From Periplaneta americana (taxonomy: Eukaryota; Arthropoda; Insecta; Blattodea; Blattidae), in NCBI RefSeq assembly GCF_040183065.1, contig NC_091117.1, positions 122,222,226 to 122,286,225 on the forward strand: DNA of 64,000 bases, written 5' to 3'. Of this stretch, positions 12,327-25,529 are shown in pieces (positions within the stretch are counted from its first letter, which is position 1; each line of letters begins with the position of its first letter). The notes beneath the pieces were generated by a model. It searched no databases. It was not told the DNA's origin and saw only the letters and a program-made list of their open reading frames with translations. The position numbers and the translations under genes are program-made.

Positions 12327-12649
12327 AATCTTTGTGAAGAGAAACGGTTCTATTTTAGAACATTCTACTGGACTTGCAGAGGACAGAGCACAGAAGAAAT
12401 TTCTCTGCTAACAGTAACTGAAATTCATGTGAATCCACAGTGGCTTGATGGTATGTTCTGAATTGAAGAAGCACATTTTAAACACAGTGGGGCGTAAACA
12501 CATAAAGTTTCGAAATTGTATTACCTAATAATCCACACTTAGTTATCCGATGAGGACTTAACAATTCTAAAATTATCTTTGATGTGCCTTCGCATAATTT
12601 TTCATCGTAGTATCTTACTCTTTAAGAGATTTAAGATGGAGTAACCTAC

Positions 12650-12814
12650 GCAGATAAACGGTATCGTCTCAGGCTCGCATTCGGGAGGTTCGGGTTCAAA
12701 TCCCGAGGCCGGTCAATCTGAGTGTGGGGTTTTTCGGGGTTTTTCCACTCGCAAAGGCGAATATCGGATTGAAATTTACTTTCCATATATCAGATGCTCT
12801 GCCCGTTGTATATA
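12650..12814 (+). mobile_element. tRNA-derived SINE
   Basis: A polymerase III B-box-like ggttcaaatcc lies at about 12690, after an A-box-like stretch, followed by the tail seen in insect SINEs (gtgtggggtttttcgggg). It abuts the MITE at 12817. Confidence 0.65.
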
Positions 12815-12816
12815 TA

Positions 12817-13520
12817 CAGAGTGTTTCCGTGTTGGTGTTACAAACTTTCAGGGATGATGGCGAAAGGCACATGTATCAATTTGAGATAAGGAACCATGGT
12901 CCGGAAATGACTGAGTCGAAAGTTATAAGCAAAAATAGTTGTGTGGAAATAGAACTGTAATTTGGCACTACGTGCCCTCCTTCCTTTAACCTTTGGAACA
13001 GTCGTGGAAAGATGGTAAGGGCCGGATGTCTCCTACGTGGGTACTTCGACCGATACAATCTGTGAGCTTGTCTACTGTTCCCATTGGTTCATCCGTATTC
13101 GAAAATCAGGTCTGCTTATTCCGCTCTCCTGTACTTCTCCATTTCACTAGGACTGATCGACTGGACACTGCAACTTGTACACATACGCTGCTTTCTACAG
13201 ACGTGCATATCAGGACCGACCATGTCCGTTTCACATTACGCTATTTTCCTGTCCCCATCCCTCAGACAGCACACTGAATGGAATACTGTAAGTAGACAAC
13301 GGAAACAAAGTCAGATGAATACAGTATGTGTAAGATGTACAGATAAATACACATAAATAAGGTGTACAGGGGAATAAAATTATTTCATTTCCACAGAACT
13401 ATTTTTGCTTGTAACTTTCGACTCGGTCATTTCCGGACCAGGGTTCCTTATCTCAAATTGATACATGTGCCCTTCGCCATCATCCCTGAAAGTTTGTAAC
13501 ACCACCTCGGAAACACCCTG
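12817..13520. mobile_element. Tc1/mariner-type MITE with long TIRs
   Basis: The inverted arms, about 150 bp each, begin CAGAGTGTTTCC on the left and, read inward from the right, CAGGGTGTTTCC. Both contain aaactttcagggatgatggc. TA flanks both ends. The interior codes for nothing I recognise. Confidence 0.85.
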
Positions 13521-13522
13521 TA

Positions 13523-14804
13523 TATGTATTCTTATTGTCTTTAGGAGACGACTTCAGCGTCGAGCTGATCTCTCACCAAGTAAGTCTTTTCATTGTCCAT
13601 GTTTCGTGTGTGATCCAAAAGAATTAACTTATGCTCTACAGGCACTGGCTTGTAAGATCCAGAAAGGAGGTTAAACAAGGATAAAGAAAAATAGAAGTGA
13701 TATTACGAGATCAAAATATTGAAAACATCTCATTCATACTGAATGGTCATATAATGAATCGTAGAAAATAATTTTAAGTAACACTTTTGGTGACCTCATA
13801 CAGTAGGAATTTACACTTAACTGACATCAAAATCGCTGGAAAATAAAACTGTGGAATTCTTATTCCAAAATTAATTAAAGAAGAGATATCGTTAAAGAAA
13901 TGTTTATTCTTGAAATTCCCTTCTTATCACAAACATACATTTGATAAAATACAGTTCCAATCGGCTTGTAAAACTCATATTACTCTTTTAAACACAGCCA
14001 TTAGCCTACTCCAACAACTGGATCCTTACTTTAAAAATCTCGTTACTTCTGTAAAGAGCTAATATGAAAATTTTCAGTACCGATATTTAACAAATTAGCG
14101 AATATAAAATGGGTCTGGATAGTATACGACTATTTTAGTAAAGAGATTAAAAATAACATTTTTGTAACCGACAAAAATGACATCGAATTGCCTAAAGGAA
14201 TTAAAATATATAGGTCTAAATTGGGTGTGCAAAAAATGAAGGAACTGAATATAAGTTAACTACTAGTATGCAAAAATCACATATAAGAGAGTAAAATGGT
14301 GAGATAAGAACTTAACACTGATTTCATTATGTTACGGTTGTCGGTAATTGATTATATAGGGAAATGGAAATTTTGTGGTGAAACTAAGAACAGAGTAATA
14401 TACAACAGTTAACTCCAAGGAAGAACAGATGAGTTTACAATGGTTGTGGTTAGAAATATGGAAGTTAAGGTACAGAAAGGAAAACATTGGGAAAGTTTTT
14501 TGCCCTTCTGCAGGCAGAAAGAAGAAGTGATGTACATACAGCTTATTATTATGTCCATAAACTCAAAATTTAAGATAATTATTTATGAAAGAGGAAATTC
14601 TTACATTAAATAATAGAATAACCTATGAGAAATTATATGGAACTGTACATTAAAACAATTTTAAAAACATTAGATAGATTTCCATTTACAGGCAAGGTGA
14701 GATGGGAAGAGAAAATCAAATTATAAATTTGGATTGCTGTAGGTTTTAAGTAAAACGTTCAAAGTTTCATTTTTTCTGTAATAGGTTAATAATAATTAAT
14801 TAAA
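13523..14804. other. Nothing recognised
   Basis: AT-rich, short frames only, no clear inverted or tandem repeats. Confidence 0.35.
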
Positions 14805-14961
14805 GTACCCATGTTCAGCGCAGCCATTTCTAGCCTTTAACTGAGGTGTGACGTAGAATCTCAGAATCGCATGCAAGGGTACGCTTAAAAGATAGACCTA
14901 TTCCACGTGACTCTTGCACCTCGTTTAAAGGCTAGAATTGCCCAAGCTGAACATGCCTGGG
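14805..14961. mobile_element. Short palindromic MITE
   Basis: The left arm (tacccatgttcagc, then tctagcctttaa, then gaggtg) is repeated in inverse order at the right, leaving about 50 bp unique in the middle. Fold-back structure with mismatches; family unknown. Confidence 0.6.
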
Positions 14962-14976
14962 TTAGAGTAATGGTAA

Positions 14977-14979
14977 ATG

Positions 14980-15027
<48 letters not shown>

Positions 15028-15066
15028 CATCATCATCATCATCATCATTATTATTATTATTATTAT
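14977..15066. repeat. (TTA)n(TCA)n microsatellite
   Basis: Compound trinucleotide run of about 90 bp. Confidence 0.95.
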
Positions 15067-15382
15067 TTAATAGAGATTACAATTGTCGACTGGTATGAAG
15101 AGTATAATTTGTTGGTAATTTTTCAATTAATTGTTTATTGTGGGAGTTAGGACGAGTAATTGAGGAGAAATATAATAAGACTTCAATTAACTAGTTTCAT
15201 AGAGCTATGTATATATCCTGGGACAATAACTATTATGTTATTATAATATTCTTGCTTTCAAAAAGTTTCATTAATGTAGCTTAAATTGAACGGGTTTGAT
15301 TCTCGGCCGGAAAGTAAAAATGTGTCCTTCGATACAGATTAGACCTGAGGCCTTTGTATTGTGTTTATCCTATTTTATCTTG

Positions 15383-15985
15383 CAAGCAAACATTCTGATG
15401 GGGGCAGATAAAAAGTTAATTTTTTTTCTTCTGCCATGTTCATAACGTCAAAAGAAATGCTTATACAAATTTTAGCCACTCGACCGCAATTACAAGTCCC
15501 TCCAGAAAGTGATTTTCCCTGGGGGTCGTTTACAGAAAAAAAGCACAATTGCATGGAAATTTTTTGAAACAAATACAGCAATTGTTGCGCTATTTGTCAA
15601 CATATCCCCCACTGGAATTCAGACATTTGTCATACCATGGGATCAATTTTTGTATCCTTGTGTCGTAAAGTCAACCGCCTGGAATCGGAACCAGCGTTTG
15701 ACAGCCGTCTGCACCTCTCTGTCGATCCCATAATATGACAAATGTCTCAATTCAGGTGGGGTATATGTTGAAAAATAACTCAATAATTGCTGTGTCTGTT
15801 CCAATAAATTTTTCTAATGAAATTGTGTTTTCTTTCTGTTAACGGCCCCTGCGAACTTATTTTTACGGCCCTCGTAATTGCGGTCGAGTGGCCAAAATTT
15901 GTATAAGCCCTTCTTTGACATTATTAACATGGTGAAAGAAAAAAAAATAACTTTTTTTATCTGCCTTCATCAGAATGTTTGATTG
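15383..15985 (-). mobile_element. mariner-like element, deleted, long TIRs
   Basis: The arms around 15383-15540 and 15840-15985 are inverted copies; both include the aaacattctgatg end and a core with cgaccgcaattac. The minus-strand interior reads EVQTAVKRWFRFQAVDF, the C-terminal segment of mariner transposases that precedes the final Lys/Trp-rich motif. Stops interrupt the rest. Only this C-terminal part remains. Confidence 0.75.
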
Positions 15986-16159
15986 TCAGACAGTGGCCGT
16001 GCACAGTGTTGAGCAGAGGACTAAGAAGCACTCCTTTTTGTGAACGTTAATTATTTCTTGAAAGTCTATGGACGGAACTGACCATAGAATACAATCATGA
16101 AAAGAAATAAGAGAATAGGCCGTACTTATATTCATGTTTTAACGTGAATGTAAGTAGTA

Positions 16160-16967
16160 CAGTCAACTTCGGATAAAATGAACCTCTGCGGACCAGCATA
16201 TTTCGTTCACTATATCCGAGGTTCACTAAAACCGAAGTGTCTTTTTATACTACTGACGTTGCTATACATACAATTAATGCCCGTTTGAGTCACACCACGT
16301 TCAATATGAGTACTAATGTTCTCTTCATCTTCCAACTTAAACACTTTATGCTTCGACATCCTGATGTCCACAATTCGAAACTTGAATCTAATCTGGCCAT
16401 GGCCATGTAGGTAGTAGGCACTGACCGATTTCGCACCTGTTCCCACTATAGGGATGCTACTGTGTACTTCGCCTTGGAATTTTCCCGGGTTCACTTTTAC
16501 AAAGATGCAAGAGGAAGGGTTGTTGATAATTGTACTGTAATCCTTCTTGTATTTATCCTTTGGTCATCACTCTACTCCCTTTTACAAAAGGCAACACTTT
16601 CTCTTCCTATTCTTCTAATAACCTCTTTTATCCCTCACTGCGTACACTATTCTCTTTAACATGTTTCAAACTGTCCAGGAAGCTGAATGAATTCTTCGTT
16701 AAGGAGTAGAAGGTTTGACATTTTGTTCTGAACATATTCTTGAAAGTTTATAGGACAAAGGGTTTCCTAAATTACCGTCTTGGCAATTTTAAAATTACTT
16801 TTTCTTCCGAAAGTTCTAGTTTTAGGTTCACTATAACCGAAGTGAGGGTTCACTTTAAACGGAAATATTAATGTACTTTTTTATGTATGCAGGTCGGGAC
16901 CAACGACTTACGTTCACTATAGCCGAATGTTCACTATAACCGAATGCACTATATCCAGAGTTGACTG
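16160..16967 (-). mobile_element. pogo/Tigger-like element, deleted
   Basis: The ends are inverted (CAGTCAACTTCGGATA left; CAGTCAACTCTGGATATA inward from the right) with TA on both sides, as in Tigger/pogo. A minus-strand frame (16494-16210) includes SKHKVFKLEDEENISTHIER, a good match to the CENP-B-type N-terminal helix-turn-helix of Tigger transposases. The DDE domain is absent. Extra copies of the ttcactataaccgaa motif lie near both ends. Confidence 0.75.
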
Positions 16968-17507
16968 TACTTAATGAGCAACAGAAAATATAATCCAAAT
17001 TTCACATGTTACTATTTTTGGATCGCCATTTATTATAATTCAAAACACCATTATTAAGTTGTCCGAATTCTAATGTATGTATGTAACGAAGGGGCTCGAT
17101 AAGACTTTTCTTAATTGTGCAAAGAATTGTTATATAATTTGGCCAAGAGATAAGATTTCATTTGTCGACTTATTTTCCTAGACATTTTATCTGGAGAATG
17201 TTATGAAATGATCTTAATGTGTCACATTTACTCAAGTAAAGGCCAGTGTGTGAAAGATAACACTTATTTTGTCGCTGTACGTTTCATATGTCTCAATGAT
17301 CCAGTTTTATTGTTACTAACGAAATTCTGGTTTTCATTTGTTTTTCTGTAATTGTCATTCAACAAGTAACTATAAGTAAAATTATTCATTGTGCAACCAG
17401 AATTAATGGAAACATTATCTCTCGTTTTCCTTATTGCACACAATGGCATATTTTATCACTGTATGTCTATCCACTTTTTAGTGATTGCATCACAATATAA
17501 ATAATGA

Positions 17508-17824
17508 TCCGAGGCACGACAGCCCATGAAGGACCATGACCGACCAGCCGGCTGCTGACCTCACGGCCACATGCAGAAGCAGAGGTGGAGATCATCCAAC
17601 CAGAATGGAGGTTAGCACGATGATCCCCCCAGCCGTTACAGCTGGCTTTCGTAACTGGATTTCGCTACCTATCGTAGGTCACGATGTTGGATGGGCATCG
17701 GTCCCATACATTGGCCGAAATTTCATGAGAGAATTTCTTCCTACATGAGGACTCGAACCAGCGCACATTCCATAACGCGAGTTCTAGGCAAGATGCCTTA
17801 AACTACGACGCCACAGCGCGGGAC
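17508..17824 (-). mobile_element. tRNA-derived SINE, about 320 bp
   Basis: Read on the minus strand, it starts GCGCTGTGGCGTCGTAGTT (A-box region) and has GGTTCGAGTCC (B box) about 50 nt later, then a long non-tRNA body. It is in antisense to the given strand. Confidence 0.75.
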
Positions 17825-18229
17825 CATCACAGTATAGGTATTCATAAAGTAAAGGATATTGTGTGTTAATAGGGCTATGACAACATGTTAGCTGAGCATT
17901 ACTAGCGCGACTGGTGGAGAGTAATTATAACTACATGCTCACCATATCTATTAACTTGGAAAAATAAATAAACACATCACAAAATATGTAATGTTAAATC
18001 AAAAGACGCACATTATTGCACATCTGACATCTTAAATTTAAATAAATTTAAACAAAGTAGCAATATGGGAAGCACAGATTTTACTTGAGAACAGGCACTA
18101 ATTTTAAATGCCACTCAACCTGTAATTAAATGTACTGCAGCCCTATTATTACAAGTTTATAGCCACCAAAGGAACCCTGGTATATTTTGAAAGGAATATA
18201 TCGGTATTAAGTTGGAATTACATAAAGAG

Positions 18230-18900
18230 GTTATGTAAGATGCAGGAGGTAAGCTACAAAACTTAGAGCGAGGCATATTCAGTGGTACCGAGAAAAGATG
18301 AAAGTGAAGGTTGCTGCACAAATCTTCAGCAATAGTGTTGCTACAGCACTGAAAGTTTTAGAAAAAGACCTATGCCACCCTGACTTCATAGGAGCTGAAG
18401 CAACACCAAATTCATTAGAATATTTGAAGGTCTATTTGATGTGCTTAATAGTAGAAATTTATTAAGCGGGGGCAAAAAATCTCCACTCAAGCCACAAAAT
18501 GAGGAGGGTATGTTAAACTTTTTAAATAAATGTGAACAGTATACTCATGACATGTTGCTCAGTTCCGATGGAGTCAGGATTCTAAACACAAACCGAAAAA
18601 CAGAATTTTTAGGATTCCCAATAACAATAAAGAGTGTCATACAATTGTATAAGGCTCTAGTCAGGACTGGCCAACTTTAGTTTATTTTGACTTATAAATT
18701 AAGTCAAGATCATTTGGAGATGTTTTTCAGTTGTATTAGGAGTAAAGGTGGGTTCAATAACAACCCCACTGTTCAACAGTTTGAAGCAGCATACCAGCGT
18801 TTGTTAGTAGATCAACAGATTTCATCCTCAGCATCTTCAATTCTTGTAGATAATTATGTTTTTTTTTTATTGATGTGTTTTGCATTTTTAGTTTAGTGAG
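18230..18900 (+). pseudogene. P-element (THAP9-like) transposase fragment
   Basis: Plus-strand pieces match the P-type transposase core: MKVKVAAQIFSNSVATAL, then FDVLNSRNLLSGGKKSPLKP in another frame, then KTEFLGFPITIKSVIQLYKA, then TYKLSQDHLEMFFSCIRSKG and GGFNNNPTVQQFEAAYQRLL. At least one frameshift (about 18430) and a stop (18678) break it. The N-terminal THAP finger is not seen here. Ends of the element could not be placed. Confidence 0.85.
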
Positions 18901-19159
18901 ATGCTGTGCTTTATATATCCATTTTTGATCTTGAAGGGATTTTGTTGACCACTATGTCTTTATTGCTTGTTTCATTTCTCCTGCTATGGGTGCCTTCCTT
19001 GTGTAATTTTGCATTGCTGTAACATTGATTTTGCTTTTCCTGTTGTAGATATTTAGTCTGAGTGCTTTGTTTTAATTTGTTCGAAGTTTACTAAATTTTA
19101 AGTTTTGTTCAGCATTTCATTTGTATTTCCCACTTGGTTTCACATTTAAGTTTTCCTGT

Positions 19160-20370
19160 TTTGTCTGTTGAAATTGCATCCTACAAAAAGGGGGTGCATA
19201 TATTTTTTTTTATCAAGGATGAGCTGTTATTTAGTAAAATTGAAATTAACGATTGGTTCACACCTTGCTTATCAAATACAAAAAGAAAAAGTGGAAATTA
19301 ATGTACGAAATAGTCACAAAGTTACTCACTTAGAATTTAGAAATAATAAACATGAAGTGTCCCAGACATACATTTCAGATCCATTATTGTTTCTATTTTA
19401 TATCATTAATGATTTAACCTCAATCATCAAATAATTTATCCTGGATAATTTTATTTGCAGATGATGCAAGTGTGATTATCTCAAGTAAACAATACGAACA
19501 TTTTATAAACACTTATAATGCAGTTTTAAATCTAATGAATGAATAGTTTAGAGCAAATAAACTAGCACTTAATGGTGATAAAACCAATGTAATCAAACTT
19601 AGTTACACATAGTTAATAGTTCTCAGTTTTCCTACCATATAAGATTAAATGGAACAGATGTCAAAGAATCTATAAGCACAAAGTTTCTTGGCTTGAAATA
19701 GGATAACTGCAACTGGAAAACACTCACACTAAATTGACTTTTGCCTCTTATGCATTAAAATCCTTATCACCTGTTGCCGATACAAAGTCTTGAAATGTCA
19801 AACTTTGCATACTTTAATTCTGTAATGAAAAATTGATTAATAATTTGAGACAACTCATCTGAAGCTAAATATATTTTTGTTTCACAAAAGAAAGCTGAAG
19901 TATGATGGCAGGTATGCATAAAAGGACATTATGTAAGAAGATTTTTGAAAATTTAGAAATACTGACCTCGCCTTATAACTATATCCTTTCCCTAATTATA
20001 TTTTCTATTAAAAACCAAGATACATTTAGTACTAATCAAAACATCAATAATAATTTTAATACAGGACAGAAATCAGATCTCTATCTACCCTCTGTTATTC
20101 TTACTTTTAATAAAACGGAGTTCACTATTCATGTATTACAGTCTTCAATGCACTGCCGAATTTTTATAAAGCTTTGAAGGGTCATGAGAAAAAATTCAGA
20201 ACAAAATGTCTCTATACTCATACCTTTTACTCAACTGATAAATGTTAATTCATGTGCACTAAATTTATCTGCTTGCTATGTAATGTGTATTTTTGTGTAA
20301 CTTCTAATTTGTTCCACGTCTCAAATCCACAAGATCTATGGACTGCAATAAGTGGAATAAAATAAATATA
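19160..20370 (+). mobile_element. Jockey-like LINE, 3' part
   Basis: Contains reverse transcriptase remnants: PLLFLFYIINDLTSI, then LFADDASVIISSKQ with the FADD catalytic motif, then FRANKLALNGDKTNVIKLS. The 3' domain follows (QKSDLYLPSVILTFNKTEF) and ends about 20370 in an A/T-rich tail. Stops and frame changes occur throughout. The 5' end is missing. Confidence 0.8.
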
Positions 20371-20509
20371 TATACTTAGGCATTTAGTTATTTAACTTCT
20401 TGCTGGTTCATGGATTTTGGTTTTAAGATTAAAATTATTGCATTAGTTTTATGTTAGAAGGTGAAAATTAGATGTACTGTTCTTTTGTTAATTTTGTGTG
20501 AGGAATCTT

Positions 20510-21440
20510 TCAAACTACAATCATACTTTTATGGCTTTTAGTTGGTATACACAAATAGAATCATAGGCTCTTTGCAAATCTGTGAATACTCTTGGTATAT
20601 TTTCCTTCTTATTGAATGCTTCGTTTATTACTCTTGTAATTTTCATGACAAATTGTGAAGTTGAAATATTTTTTCTGAATTCTCCTTCTTGTGGATGTAT
20701 GGTGTATTTCCCTATATACCAGTTTAAGTAGATAATCTATTTTTTTTCAGTTGTTTTTGTTATTAAGGTAAATGCAATAGGTCTATATGTGCTGAGTTTT
20801 TCTTTTGGCTTGTCTTGTTTGAGAACTGATATTCTTTCTGTCTTTGCCAGTTTCCTGGCAAGTACACAGTTGAGTTCCAGATTTGATTGTATGTGTTAAG
20901 TAGCACTTCTTGGGCTTTTTGGCATAAGTGTTCTGATAACTCAGAGAAGATGCCATCTGGACCTGGTTCTTTCTACATATTGAGATTCCTTTCAGCTTCT
21001 TTTAGTTCTAACGTACCGGTACTAAAGTCTTTTGTGAATATTTCTTTGCTCTGGGTTTTTATTGTAGGATCGTTGTTGTTCATTTGCTTATTTAATTGTG
21101 TGTAAGAGTTTGTCCCTTCTTTTGATTTCCTTGGTTAGGTTGTGTCGTTTAGCTTATTGTGTATTGAGTTTTTGGACTGTGACTTCATGTTCTGTAATTT
21201 TGTCTTTTATATTTTCATTATTGTTTTCTGTTTCGAATGTTTCTTATTTAATGAGATTAAGAATTGGTGTGTTTTGCCTTATAGTTTTTTAAGAATTTTT
21301 TTCAGGATTTCTTTTTCTCTTCCGTGTCGGCTTTCCACAATATTGATAAGTTTTTCTCCCAGTTCTGAATGTTTTTTATGAATTTTCTGCAGTTAATCTT
21401 GTTTGTTTCCTACTTTTCTTTAGTTGTAATTTCTAAGTTC
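20510..21440 (-). mobile_element. LINE reverse transcriptase fragment, antisense
   Basis: On the minus strand KEPGPDGIFSELSEHLCQKA (near 20960), then EGEFRKNISTSQFVMKITRV and PRVFTDLQRAYDSICVYQLK (about 20540-20690) correspond to the N-terminal, fingers and palm parts of a non-LTR reverse transcriptase. It is degraded by stops. It is a different subfamily from the neighbour at 19160-20370. Confidence 0.7.
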
Positions 21441-21929
21441 AAAATTGATTTGACTGAGCATAGACCCCTTCCATTTGTAAACCAAAACAAAAATAAAACA
21501 TTTAAATCAACACAATTGTAGTTTCATTCCCTAGACTGCATGGTGTATTCTACATACAGATGGGGAGGCAGGACCTGACATGTGAGCTGTGTGAGAGGGG
21601 AAAGAATAAGCTATCAGAAAGAGTTTGTTTCATGATGGTTTATTTTATACAAATCTACTGACACAAATTTCATCTCAGAGTAAAATCTATCATCCTCTTT
21701 CATGCCCATTGGTGATGTAGTGACAGCACATGATAAGAATAGAATACAGGTCTTGCCTCCTCTACTGTACCTGTGTATCCCTGATACAGCTCAGAATTGT
21801 TTTTATTGTAGGCCTACGAATGCATTTCCTGACCGAATACCCTTTTCACATTTTCCCATAAACTTTTTAAGTCCTAAAATCATATTGATATTACGAGCTA
21901 CTTAGTGTTTCATATAAATATTTTCATAC

Positions 21930-21986
<57 letters not shown>
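21930..21986. repeat. (AAT)n microsatellite
   Basis: Perfect run of about 57 bp. The surrounding 21440-22125 holds nothing else I recognise. Confidence 0.95.
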
Positions 21987-21987
<1 letters not shown>

Positions 21988-22436
21988 TACTTTAAATCTG
22001 CTTTCCTGTAGAGACAAAAATGCAAAATTAAATCCAACATTGTGCTCATGGTTGTTCCAAGATGTTGATGAATCCTGCTTTTTCATGATGCTCACTACAA
22101 AATAATCAATACCGACTTAATAACTTGATAGGCCTATATGCTTACCAGTGGCGTCTTCTGGGGGTGTGCGGGTCGTGCGCCAACGCCCAAATAAAATTAG
22201 GAAATTATGGTATTATTCTTTTAATCCGTATAAAGTACATTACATGAGTGTTTTTCTTTAATAATGATTATTAACGCTTCAACTGAACTGCTACTGCTAT
22301 CTATCGTCTAGCGGCCTAGCCCAGCAGTATGAAACGCGCTAAACTTTGCCATGGCGTTGCAACGAGTCACTGGCTGTCTTGAGACTCATTGCGCTTGCGC
22401 CCTCTCACTCTCTCCCTCGTCTTTTAGCTCCTCAGG

Positions 22437-23255
22437 ACGTTGAAACACTTGCGTTTGGAGAGAGGAATGACTCCTTTCTGTGATTGGCTGAACCATTGAG
22501 GGCGTGTCTAGCAATATTACGAATGTTTGATACTACTAAGCCCATGGAAGAGTTAAAGGCTGCTCACGGCCTACTGTATAATATTTTGCAAATTATAAAG
22601 TGGAATTTATATTAAAGCAGTGAATAGAACGTCTAAAATAATGTATTTTTTAATTGCCGGATTGGACTTAGTAATTTCACAAAATATCATTTTTGTACCA
22701 TGTATTAATAAATATCTTATAACTGAATATGTTGCATAGAAAGTGAAATAATGCGTATGGTTTGTGAAATGTTTTAAAATGTAACTTTATTAAATATTGG
22801 GAATCCTAAATATTTATAAGGCACCAATAATATTAAAATTAATCGTGTATTATAGTACGACTTTTCGACAGTAATTTACCAAAACGTACCTTATGCGATA
22901 AGATTTAATAATAAATGGCTCTGTTGAATTTCCGAAACAATATCTCGTGTTTTGCATAGTAGACCTGTGATTGCCAATAAGGCCTTCATCATAGGGTATG
23001 TGCTTTTTATGATATAATATTAATTAAAGCAAAAATGAGAAGAAAAAGGGGAAAATTTTAGATCATGGATTGCACCTACCAAATTATGTCTTAAAATACT
23101 AAACAGAGTAGATTTTTCTGCGTTTGTCGAATGCGCATCATTATATTTACGAAAAGGCACTTTTCAGTGCCAATAATTTATTTTGTGTGCACAAGGTTGG
23201 AATTTTGAAGTAAGAGGAAAAGGGTGCAATCCATGTTCTGGAGTTTATCCGAAAA
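22437..23255 (+). repeat. Left long arm of the MULE-like element
   Basis: Inverse copy of 35075-36012. It keeps the promoter-like block (with an inverted CCAAT, gtgattgg) and an ATGGAAGA start resembling the gene start in the other arm, but no zinc-finger coding frame. Confidence 0.6.
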
Positions 23256-23533
23256 AAGTACAGGTAGGACTAATTAGCACAGTTCAAATACATATAATAT
23301 TTTGTAACTGAAAAACATAAAGTACCGATAGTAAGTTTAGTTTATTTCGTCGAATATTTTAAAAACAAGTCACTGGAACAATTAACACTTTTTTCATATC
23401 TTAATAATAAAATTAAATCCATATAGTGCATCACTTATCATTGGAAACAGCAAGAATTATTAGCACACTCATTGCAAACTAGGAGCTGACTAATGTGGCA
23501 GAATTTTGATAAGGGAGTTGTACTGTATGTATA

Positions 23534-24400
23534 CAGAATGTTTAAAAAATACGGGGCATAATTTCAGGTATGTATTTACCACATGTAGATAATCAAAATA
23601 GTTCATTACAACATGTATCCGGAAATGCTTTATTTCCGAGTTATGGCCTTCACAACATTGAAATTCACCGGAACGTTTTTCTTTCCGCAGATCGTTGCCG
23701 TCAAAGGAGACATTAAGAGGGCACTCTGACAGTTCATTCCGAGGCGAAGGTTACATTCAGTGTTATGTAGGCGTTAGACTGTGTGACATGTATTCAAATC
23801 AAGAGCTGGCAGAGATACACTTCATGTACGGTAAGGCGGACGGCAATGCTGCGCTGGCTCGTCGTTTGTACCAGGATAGGTACCCACAGCGACAATGTCC
23901 AGATCGGAAGACATTTGTACGTCTCCATTACCGTCTGTGCAACTGTGGAAAATTTAACTCTCCTGGTTTGGGAAGAGGACGACCAAGATCTATAACTCCA
24001 GAAGTATAGGAGGAGATTCTGGAGGCTGTGAACATGACTCCTTCTATCAGCACACGAAGGGTAGCGTTGTAAATCAATGTTCCTCATACGACTGTCTGGA
24101 GACTGTTGAAAGAGTATCAATTGTATCCTTATCATTTGCAACGTGTACAGGCCCTGTCACCAGCAGGTCAATGAGACATCTATGTGAGTTCTGTATTCAA
24201 GCAGGATGTGGACATTTTGAACATCTTCTGTAATGACAACGACCTGCGGAAAGAAAAATGTTCCGGTGAATTTCAATGTTGTGAAAGCCATAACTCGGAA
24301 ATAAAGCATTTCCGGACACATGTTGTAATGAACTATTTTGATTGTCTACATGTGGGAAATACATATCCGAAATTATGCCCAGTATTTTTTAAACACTCTG
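23534..24400 (+). mobile_element. Tc1/mariner-like element, deletion derivative, about 165-bp TIRs
   Basis: The ends CAGAATGTTTAAAAAATAC and, inward from the right, CAGAGTGTTTAAAAAATAC are flanked by TA. The arms extend to about 23700 and 24235 and share aaattcaccgga. It carries only the N-terminal half of a transposase. Confidence 0.85.
23788..24180 (+). pseudogene. DUF4817-type transposase N-terminal fragment
   Basis: Begins MYSNQELAEIHFMYGKADGN, continues ALARRLYQDRYPQRQ and LGRGRPRSITPEV. After stops it has LEAVNMTPSISTRR and TTVWRLLKEYQLYPYHLQRV. This is the helix-turn-helix DNA-binding half of a mariner-type transposase family common in insects. The DDE catalytic half is gone; the frame runs straight into the right arm. 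Confidence 0.8.
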
Positions 24401-25465
24401 TATTTGTTAGAAATTATATAAATTTCAATAATGATAATAGCTTTTCAAAATTTAGCAGAGAGCAGATTTAGAACTCTGTGTTGCAGAATTAGAATGAAAC
24501 AAGAGGTTTATGCAGGTTGCTCTCTGGATACTTCCAACATTTCCTTATTGGTAATAGAAAATGTATAACACAGTCTACATGTTAAAAACACAAGTGGGCC
24601 TACATGTTTTACGGAAACTGAAATACTATCTTACTGAGAACACTAGAAAGGAACTTTCCAACTGGAAAAAAAAAAGATCGATTTTTGCAATTCATTATAT
24701 AATTTTATGAAAGGGTAGATTAGAAAGTTATGGTACTGTATAGTTTCCATTATAAATGCTCTTTCAGGCCATGATGCCCAACCAGTAACAATGCACAATA
24801 ATCTTGTTGCAACAAAACACCAGTCTAAAGTTTGGTTGTCATAAATGAAGAATATTTAAAGCACTTTGAATCGAAGTTATAATATGAAACCTGAGAATCA
24901 GGATATAACGATGACATGAATAGTAAATTCGATGCGTTTCAAAATACATTCTTAAATATCTTTGAATCTATAATAAAATTATAAAAATTCCAACACATCT
25001 ATAACCAATGGATTACGCAAGGCATAAAAATCCCTTATGAACTTAAGAGCAGCCCAGTAGCCAGGGGAGTGTAGAGGGCCTCCCTAAATGTGAAAGGAAT
25101 GGAAGGGTATTCGGGAAAAACGGTCATGGTCCATCAAAAATCGAAATTGAGTTAATAATGCCATATTATAGTGGAAAGGAAGTACTATCATGTGGTCTAG
25201 CTAGTAATAAGAAATAATCGTTCCACTACGTCAATTTCTATTAAATACACACATAAAAAAGTATTAAAATTCGTTTTTCTCGAAACTTCATATCGTTATT
25301 CCCGCGTACCCTTCTTTATCAGTGTTTCGATTTATTTGTAAATTTGGAATGGGCTGTGGTGACCCATTTAAGGTGAAATAATGTTCATAAGTAGTTGAAT
25401 GATTATTCAGTTCATTCAATTTATAAAATTACAGTCATTATTCTTTTGTTTATTGGTAATATTGC

Positions 25466-25468
<3 letters not shown>

Positions 25469-25525
<57 letters not shown>

Positions 25526-25529
25526 TTTC
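25469..25529. repeat. (TTTA)n microsatellite
   Basis: Tetranucleotide run of about 60 bp within the second hAT. Confidence 0.95.

Noticed and set aside
22437-22445. Attempt to define a 9-bp target duplication for the MULE-like element
   Set aside because: Flanks (gacgttga left, gaaactact right) do not match, so insertion into the hAT is kept as inference only.
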